From the NCBI RefSeq assembly GCF_051488685.1, contig NZ_JBPSEH010000012.1, forward strand, positions 10,674 to 74,673: DNA of 64,000 bases, written 5' to 3'. Numbering within the stretch: position 1 is the first letter of the stretch; the number at the start of each line of letters is the position of its first letter. The position numbers and the translations under genes are program-made. This document shows positions 58,097 through 64,000 of this stretch, piece by piece. The notes beneath the pieces are model-generated. The model was not told the DNA's origin and searched no databases. It saw only the letters and a program-made list of their open reading frames with translations. The stretch is from Melioribacter sp051488685. GTDB taxonomy: Bacteria > Bacteroidota > Ignavibacteria > Ignavibacteriales > Melioribacteraceae.

Positions 58097-60108
58097 TATT
58101 GAAATTCAAAAACGGCATAAACGGAACTCTTGAAACCTGGAGCCCGCCGGCTAAGATATATAATCTAGGCAGCGTTAAGCGCAGAATAGAAAGCAGAAAC
58201 CCGGGCGAAGCCGGCGTTATTGTATACGACAAGCTTAATCTTACGCTCGAATACGAAAACGGCAGCCCGGTCTATGCGGCATTCAGCGGCGATCTGAGCG
58301 CAGCCCAACGCTATATTTTCGAATTTTACGGAGTTAAAACGGATAAAAGCGCGTCAAAGCTGTTCGAAGGGCTGTGCGATTTTTCGACGATTGAATGGGC
58401 GGATAATGAAAAAAAAATACGTTTTAATGTCATTGATAAAATAAGCGCACTGTCAATTATAGCGAATGTAAGGAAACAAAGGGAAGAAATACAAGATGCC
58501 GTTAATCTCAGATCAGGCTATGCAGGGCAATATGGTATTGGTATCAGTAAAGTAAATTTAAGCGGAGTTGGAGAATGTTATGCGTTGCCCACATGGACAG
58601 TTGTATATATAAATTATACAGCTAGTAAAGGAACGCCTATAGCACATAATAATTTGATATTAGAGAAAGGAGATATATTTCAACATCCCAATATCGGTTA
58701 TTATGACAATTACGGTATATTTCACGAAGGATTGGGAAAGTTTATTGTTACAGACAGCGGCTTTACAAATTTCAATGGAGTGCAAACAACCTGGATAAAA
58801 GTTTATAATCCACCTTCTAACTTTGAATATGACCCTCCAGACTGGGAAGATTTCATACCACAAATAAAATTTTATGCTAAAAAATACTACGACATGGATG
58901 ATATATGCTATTATGGAATTGATGGCTATGGCAGGACTGTTGTAACCGGTTTTAACGGCATAAAGATAATTGAAGCTATATATGAACTTATATGGGGAAA
59001 TTCTACCGTAATAAACAAAGTTGATCCAAGCGGATACCCAATAGCATTGGATTATTACGAAAAAACAATAGATGAAAACCCGTTTGGACATCATCCGCTC
59101 GACGCACTGAAAATGTTGGCAGCATCAATACAATGTTATATATATGTGAATAAAACAGGGGACTTAGTGCTTCATAAAAAGAGCAATATTACAAATAATC
59201 CTATACGAACTATTGTAAATATGAATAAAAAAAACGGGAATAAAAAACTCTTTTGGGACAAGCTGGTCGACGCCGTAACTGTAACGGTCAACAGCGGAAA
59301 ACTGATAGACGGACAGCCGCTTGCCGGCACGGCTACGGTAAAAAAATACGCCGGCATAGAGCCGCGCAACGAACTCAAGCTCGAAATAGTAGCTCCCAAT
59401 ACGGTCGAAATGACACAGCAGGCGCTCGATCTTTACGCCGCAAACGCGGCAAGCGACGTTATGAATTTCTACGGCAAACGCCATTATTATTATAATCTTA
59501 CGGCAAGACTTACGGACGATATGTACGATTGGGAACTGCTCGATCAGATAGACATAGACGGCGAAAGATATTTCATACAGAGCGCGGAAATTGACGAGGC
59601 GAGAACTCAGGCAACATTTGAGCTCGTGAGCGTTACCGGCTATGATTACGACTTTGAACAGGCGCGCGCGGTGATGAGCAAAGAGAAATATAATTCGTCT
59701 TCAACAGGCGTATCGTCGTCGAGCGCAAACAATGTAATAATCAACCAGAACATTCTCCCTTTGCGCGTCAAATCTTTCAATTATACGATGCTCGGGCAAA
59801 GCGCAATAAAGGTAATCGACATAAACGAAAACGAAATTGTAAACGTAATTACTATAAAATTAACAACTCCTTTTTTGAACGATACTATTTCGCAGTTCAG
59901 GCTTTACGATTCGTCCGGCACTCTTTTTACGATTGATAAAATTATGGGTAAAATGAAAACCGTCCTGGAGCCCGGGCAGGAATTAACATTGAAAAAAATA
60001 TATACGGCGAACGATACGATATATCTCGAAATGCTTGCCGGCGGCGCTCAGGCGACGCAGGGCGAAGGCATGATATTAATTGAAAAATTTAAATACGAGG
60101 CGGCATAA
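58093..60108 (+). CDS. Tail tip protein (distal tail/hub-like)
   Basis: A 671-aa protein. The N-terminal 110 residues (ILKFKNGINGTLETWSPPAK, YEFSGDLSAAQRYIFEFYGV-like pattern) are beta-rich, as in distal tail proteins, and the C-terminal part (LLDQIDIDGERYFIQSAEID) resembles hub/tail tip proteins. It follows the tape measure (ATGA overlap). The exact family is not identified; it probably caps the tail. Confidence 0.6.
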   Translation: MILKFKNGINGTLETWSPPAKIYNLGSVKRRIESRNPGEAGVIVYDKLNLTLEYENGSPVYAAFSGDLSAAQRYIFEFYGVKTDKSASKLFEGLCDFSTIEWADNEKKIRFNVIDKISALSIIANVRKQREEIQDAVNLRSGYAGQYGIGISKVNLSGVGECYALPTWTVVYINYTASKGTPIAHNNLILEKGDIFQHPNIGYYDNYGIFHEGLGKFIVTDSGFTNFNGVQTTWIKVYNPPSNFEYDPPDWEDFIPQIKFYAKKYYDMDDICYYGIDGYGRTVVTGFNGIKIIEAIYELIWGNSTVINKVDPSGYPIALDYYEKTIDENPFGHHPLDALKMLAASIQCYIYVNKTGDLVLHKKSNITNNPIRTIVNMNKKNGNKKLFWDKLVDAVTVTVNSGKLIDGQPLAGTATVKKYAGIEPRNELKLEIVAPNTVEMTQQALDLYAANAASDVMNFYGKRHYYYNLTARLTDDMYDWELLDQIDIDGERYFIQSAEIDEARTQATFELVSVTGYDYDFEQARAVMSKEKYNSSSTGVSSSSANNVIINQNILPLRVKSFNYTMLGQSAIKVIDINENEIVNVITIKLTTPFLNDTISQFRLYDSSGTLFTIDKIMGKMKTVLEPGQELTLKKIYTANDTIYLEMLAGGAQATQGEGMILIEKFKYEAA

Positions 60109-63062
60109 TGAAACGGAAAATATTACTGCTGGCAATTATATTTACAACGCTGCTGAACGCTCAAAATTACTATTACATCGACGGAACATCCGCGCCGAAA
60201 TTCCGCATCGGCAACGACAGATATATCGAGCTGTGGTCCGACGACGATAGCAATCTTGTTAAAATAGATATTAACGGCGTTACCGCTACTGTGCTTACGT
60301 CGAATTATTTGAGCCTCCAAAAGCCGGACAGCGTCCGTCATGCGTGGAACATCCTCGGCGGGGCTGCTAATCAATTATTATATCAGGTCTCGGCGGACAG
60401 CACCGGATTTGTACCGGCGGCAGTTAATAATAAGTATCTTTACTATAATAACGGCTGGCAATGGAAGTGGGCGTGGAGCCCAGATACTACAACTGTTGTA
60501 AGAACGAACAGAACAATCTACACTACAGCTCCTCTGCAAATTGACGGATTGTCGCAGGCTGACCTTAGCGCGAACAGAACATTATCATTACTTTACAATA
60601 CCACTCATTTTACCGTTACGTCAAATCAACTTACCGCTAACCAAATAAATGCATCCGTCAATAATTATGGTTTCCAAATAGGAGCGGTAAATCTTGGCGG
60701 AACATTCTCAATTACAGTGCCGCAAGATCTAAGAACATCTGCATCTCCGCAATTTAATAATATAAATCTTACTGGGATTATAAACCAGCAAGGCGCGGGC
60801 ACTAATTATTTCTACGGCGACATTCAGCAATATGGCAGCAGGTCAATCTACAATAATTTTGTAAGCGGCTGGGCGGGCAGCGGATGGAGATTAGATTATG
60901 GAGTTTCGCAGGCAGGTAAGAGCTATTTAGAAGTCGATAACCTTACAGTTCGCGGCACTATGTCCGTATACGAATTGCTGCTTAACCAGATACGCGCTAC
61001 GAACGGAAACGTAATAACGAGCGACGCGGCAAAAGTGGAAAGTGCGAGCGGAAATCAAATTACATTCGAAGACCCGAGCAATCATAACGTATGCCCGTTT
61101 GCGGTTAACGATTTAATAATAGCTCAATCCTGGGACGCGGCAGGAACAACTGTAAGGCAAGTGAAAGCGACGGTAACAAGCGTAAGCGGAAGGACAGTAA
61201 CGGTATCTTACAATACCGGAAGCGCTCAAAAGGGCGACGTGTTCGTTCGAATCGGCAATACCTCGGACGCGTCAAGACAGGGGCTGGTCTACACCGTAAC
61301 CTCTGATGCCTACGCACCTTACATTGACATCATAAATGGTGTTAATAGCTGGTCGGCATGGGGCTCGTCGTCAAAAACTAAGGCACGTTATGGAAACCTT
61401 GCGGGGATAACAGACGCGAATTTTGGAGCTTTATCGGGTTATGGTCTCTACGCTCAGAATGTTTATCTGAAAGGTAAATTTTATTTAACGACGCTTTCGC
61501 AGACGGTTGAAGATGCGTTAAATACTAAAGTAAGTCAGACGGACTTTAACAATCTTAGTAGTACGGTAGCTACACACACAACTCAAATAACTCAGAACGC
61601 AAATGCAATTACTCTTAAAGCAAACAAAACATACGCTGACAGCTTAAACGATAGATTAACAACTGCAGAAGCGAGCATCACTGTAAACGCAGATGCAATT
61701 ACAAGCGAAGTGACTAACAGAACGAACGCAGACGCAACTCTGCAATCACAAATAACTCAGAACGCAAACAACATCAATCTTAAAGTAAGCAAGAACGACG
61801 TTATTAATCAGATTAACATTAGCACAGAAGGAATAGGGATTGCGGGGAGCAGACTTGATATAACCGGTACGACAACATTCTACAACGGGCAAACGCTCGC
61901 GGGAGCAATCAATTCCGGGACAACGTCAATTTCCGGGGACAAAATAAGGACGGGCAACATACGCAGCAATAACTACGTCGCCGGTTATGCCGGAACGGAC
62001 TTTAATCTTACGAACGGAAATTTAACCTTCTACGGCGAATACGGCAGCGTAACGCTCTACGGCGCAACGCAGAATTATCCGATCGGATTAAATATAATTG
62101 GTAAAACGACGGGCGGTACGCAAAAAATATTGGTGCAGGCAGGCGCATACAACGACGCGGGATATGCGCGGTACGGATTTTCGATATGGGATAATACGGC
62201 AAATGCATTCTTAATGAATATCGGGTATTCTCCCGGAGCGGCAAACTTTACGGCTAAGATAAGTAACTGGAATATAACGAAGGATTGGTTAACAGATGAT
62301 AATACAAGCGTTGTTATCAATGCGACTGATAAATCGATATATGCGCGTCCTCTCGGCACAGGTACAAAAACAAAATACGTTATGCTCGGACAGACGCATG
62401 ACGGATCAAACTGGACGGGATATTACGGAATAAGCGCGGTTGACGGATTAAACAGATTTATATTCCGCCTCGACGATTACGAAACGAAAATTGCGGGATG
62501 GAATCTCTATTACAATAAATTATATAACATATCTGGTTCAACGGGAATAGAACTTAGCACGGCGACCACAAAAACAATAAGTACAGGATTTGCAGTTTGG
62601 GACCCGGGTTCGCCTAAGATGTTCATAGGAAATTCGACCTCTTATATGGATTGGAATAATGCGACGGCGAATACATTGACAATAAAGGGAGAAATTAAAT
62701 CGTCCAAATTCTCAACAATAGCAAGCTTTGATACTACAAATTATACTGATTATGTTATCATCCAAGGTAAAAACATAAACTTAAAGGAGACAATCTCGGG
62801 CACAATATATAAAATAATTCAAAGCCCTTCAGGATTATTCATGTCAGCAATATATGGAGGAGATCTCGGGTTTATCAATGTTCGAACAAACATAATAGGT
62901 AATGGCGGCTCTTTTATTAATATAGACGGTTATAATGTCCCAAAATTTTACGGAGTTACAAACAGCCCGTCTACATATGACCGCCGTCCCGGCGATATGT
63001 ATATAAATACATCTTATAAAGTATTCATATGGAACGGCAGCACATGGATACAATTAAATTAA
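60108..63062 (+). CDS. Tail fibre/spike protein with Sec signal peptide
   Basis: A 984-aa protein. It begins with MKRKILLLAIIFTTLLNAQ, a typical signal peptide of this host, then a beta-rich stretch, Asn/Thr/Ser-rich repeats (TQITQNANAITLKANKTYAD) and a coiled region (LTTAEASITVNADAITSEVT) resembling long phage fibre stalks. C-terminal RPGDMYINTSYKVFIWNGST is a typical fibre end. A receptor-binding role is inferred. The signal peptide is odd for a virion protein. It starts on the last base of the tip gene stop. Confidence 0.7.
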   Translation: MKRKILLLAIIFTTLLNAQNYYYIDGTSAPKFRIGNDRYIELWSDDDSNLVKIDINGVTATVLTSNYLSLQKPDSVRHAWNILGGAANQLLYQVSADSTGFVPAAVNNKYLYYNNGWQWKWAWSPDTTTVVRTNRTIYTTAPLQIDGLSQADLSANRTLSLLYNTTHFTVTSNQLTANQINASVNNYGFQIGAVNLGGTFSITVPQDLRTSASPQFNNINLTGIINQQGAGTNYFYGDIQQYGSRSIYNNFVSGWAGSGWRLDYGVSQAGKSYLEVDNLTVRGTMSVYELLLNQIRATNGNVITSDAAKVESASGNQITFEDPSNHNVCPFAVNDLIIAQSWDAAGTTVRQVKATVTSVSGRTVTVSYNTGSAQKGDVFVRIGNTSDASRQGLVYTVTSDAYAPYIDIINGVNSWSAWGSSSKTKARYGNLAGITDANFGALSGYGLYAQNVYLKGKFYLTTLSQTVEDALNTKVSQTDFNNLSSTVATHTTQITQNANAITLKANKTYADSLNDRLTTAEASITVNADAITSEVTNRTNADATLQSQITQNANNINLKVSKNDVINQINISTEGIGIAGSRLDITGTTTFYNGQTLAGAINSGTTSISGDKIRTGNIRSNNYVAGYAGTDFNLTNGNLTFYGEYGSVTLYGATQNYPIGLNIIGKTTGGTQKILVQAGAYNDAGYARYGFSIWDNTANAFLMNIGYSPGAANFTAKISNWNITKDWLTDDNTSVVINATDKSIYARPLGTGTKTKYVMLGQTHDGSNWTGYYGISAVDGLNRFIFRLDDYETKIAGWNLYYNKLYNISGSTGIELSTATTKTISTGFAVWDPGSPKMFIGNSTSYMDWNNATANTLTIKGEIKSSKFSTIASFDTTNYTDYVIIQGKNINLKETISGTIYKIIQSPSGLFMSAIYGGDLGFINVRTNIIGNGGSFINIDGYNVPKFYGVTNSPSTYDRRPGDMYINTSYKVFIWNGSTWIQLN

Positions 63063-63072
63063 GGAGAATAAA

Positions 63073-63342
63073 ATGAAAAAGCTTATAACGGCAATTATAA
63101 TAATGTTTAACGCGTCATTAATTGCGGCTCAAACGGACAGTACTGCAGCCGACGATTCGACAAAACTTGCAAATTTAATGCAGCAAAAAAAACAAGTGGT
63201 TGAGTTTATCGTGCAAAAACAGAGCGAAATATACGAAGCCGAAAAGCAGCTTAAAGAAGCTTACAACAAATTATCTCAGTTGAATATAGCAATACAGCTA
63301 TACGACGAAAAATTAAAACTGTATAAGGAGTTGAAAAAATAA
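63073..63342 (+). CDS. Small exported coiled-coil protein near the tail fibre
   Basis: An 89-aa protein with signal peptide MKKLITAIIIMFNASLIAAQ, an acidic Ser/Thr/Asp linker, and a coiled coil (LANLMQQKKQVVEFIVQKQS, YEAEKQLKEAYNKLSQLNIA). It lies 10 bases after the fibre gene with AAGGAG upstream. It may be a chaperone or periplasmic partner of the fibre; unknown. Confidence 0.6.
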   Translation: MKKLITAIIIMFNASLIAAQTDSTAADDSTKLANLMQQKKQVVEFIVQKQSEIYEAEKQLKEAYNKLSQLNIAIQLYDEKLKLYKELKK

Positions 63343-64000
63343 TGGCGCTGCCTAAAGAACAAAAATTTATAATCTATCGAGGCGACCCCGCGCAGCTTAC
63401 AATTACGCTTGACGGAGATTACTCCGGCAAGGAATTTCTTTTCGGGGCAAAGAAGGATAAAAATACAACGTCGCAAAGGTTAATAGAAAAATCAGGCGTC
63501 GATATATCCGTAACGTACAATGCGTCGCAAAACAAAAGCACAATAAATATATTGTTGGCGGAAGAAGACACACAGGATTTGACATACAATTATCTTGAAT
63601 ATGACCTGATTAATATTACTGACAATCGAACAGTAGCAAGAGGTAAGTTATACCTGGAAGGCGACGTTATTACTCCATACGACGGGACGGACTTACCGGC
63701 TGATGCGCAGAGGTACATTCCGTATAAGATTAATCAACTTCAGGATTTACAATTATTGCAATATCAAGCGAGCACAGGCGCGCTTATTGGCAAGAATCCT
63801 GGTGAATTTGTAGATGAGAATTTTTACAACAAATCAGAAGTAGATGCTAAAGATAATTTGTTACAAGCACAAATAACACAAGAAATAACTGACCGGGCTA
63901 ATGCAGACAACAATTTGCAAATTTTTGTAGATGAGAATTTTTACAACAAATCAGAAGTAGATGCTAAAGATAATTTGTTACAAGCACAAATAACACAAGA
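63342..64000 (+). CDS. Second tail fibre / baseplate protein, 3' partial
   Basis: At least 219 aa, running off the window. The N-terminal 110 residues (QKFIIYRGDPAQLTITLDGD, YSGKEFLFGAKKDKNTTSQR) resemble BppU-type upper baseplate domains. A tandem 39-residue fibre repeat containing FYNKSEVDAKDNLLQAQIT follows from residue 156. AAGGAG lies upstream; the start ATG overlaps the previous stop (TAATG). Confidence 0.75.
   Translation, partial: MALPKEQKFIIYRGDPAQLTITLDGDYSGKEFLFGAKKDKNTTSQRLIEKSGVDISVTYNASQNKSTINILLAEEDTQDLTYNYLEYDLINITDNRTVARGKLYLEGDVITPYDGTDLPADAQRYIPYKINQLQDLQLLQYQASTGALIGKNPGEFVDENFYNKSEVDAKDNLLQAQITQEITDRANADNNLQIFVDENFYNKSEVDAKDNLLQAQITQ
63807..64000 (+). repeat. 117-bp tandem repeat within the second tail fibre gene
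   Basis: Period 117 bp (39 codons): first unit begins TTTGTAGATGAG at 63807, second at 63924. The first 77 bases of the second unit are identical to the first; the rest is cut off by the window edge. It encodes repeats of the fibre stalk. Confidence 0.92.

Larger units (their letters stand above)
29089..64000. mobile_element. Mu-like transposable prophage, left end to beyond window edge
   Basis: Contains the defining genes of transposable phages: DDE transposase A, ATPase B, Gam, GemA (gp16), Mor, gp27/gp28 terminase, gp29 portal, F (gp30), G (gp31), protease/scaffold, gp36 and gp37 homologues, tape measure and tail fibres. The left end is set at TG 29089, where repeats of AAAATGAGAAA begin and chromosomal genes stop; the preceding 5 bases TTTAG (29084-29088) would be the target duplication. 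At least 34.9 kb; the right end is outside. GC content is visibly higher than in the flanking chromosome. All recognised core genes are intact, so it could be active. Confidence 0.93.

Overview
The window joins about 29 kb of ordinary chromosome to the first ~35 kb of an integrated Mu-like transposable prophage that runs off the right edge. The chromosome is AT-rich. Its gene set (2-oxoglutarate:ferredoxin oxidoreductase, exported proteins with signal peptides ending in -AQ, an HU-like/SPOR membrane protein, an ExbB/ExbD/TonB set, very long TPR proteins and NGGE-repeat lipoproteins) suggests an Ignavibacteria/Chlorobi/Bacteroidota-type (FCB group) bacterium. That placement is inferred from family content, not from a marker-gene comparison.

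Chromosome, 1-29,088. First come the end of korA and all of korB, then a DHH phosphoesterase, a leucyl aminopeptidase, dodecin and two peroxiredoxins. A tightly overlapping PTPS/folE/SDR/SDR run follows, which looks like a tetrahydrobiopterin-type pterin operon. Next is an ECF sigma/anti-sigma-like envelope-stress group, tRNA-Leu(GAG) and a TPR protein. From 11.4 to 19.8 kb lies a co-oriented envelope cluster: giant TPR protein, beta-barrel, HU-like/SPOR protein, ExbB, ExbD and TonB. Small membrane proteins, a beta-propeller protein, a 12-repeat surface lipoprotein, tRNA-Gln(CTG) and an SGNH hydrolase with TPRs follow. The segment ends with a lexA operon containing two small unknown genes, preceded by a palindromic operator.

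Prophage, 29,089-64,000+. The left end is placed at a TG dinucleotide that begins the first of three copies of AAAATGAGAAA, a layout resembling the L1-L3 transposase sites of Mu. The early operon is on the minus strand and reads outward toward this end and toward lexA. In transcription order it holds a Ner-like protein, a CII-like protein, transposase A (DDE), a P-loop-less ATPase-like protein, ATPase B, a series of small genes, Gam, GemA (gp16), Mor, an HExxH protein and a VVA0879-like protein. The lysogeny repressor is divergent at 38.8 kb. It is followed by accessory (moron) genes: a lipoprotein, a zinc-ribbon membrane protein and a two-gene cytosolic plus 4-TM pair that resembles lambda RexA/RexB in layout. 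The last pair lies in a segment bounded by a 23-bp direct repeat.

Packaging and portal genes (small and large terminase, gp29 portal, F with a C-terminal nuclease-like domain, G) run leftward from 48.4 kb. Scaffold/protease, lambda D- and E-like head proteins, lysis genes and a long-tail module run rightward. The tail module contains a clear -1 frameshift arrangement at a TTTTTTA heptamer just before the tape measure, as in lambda G/GT. Two proteins at the tail tip carry Sec-type signal peptides like those of the host. The right end of the prophage and its target-site duplication are outside the window.
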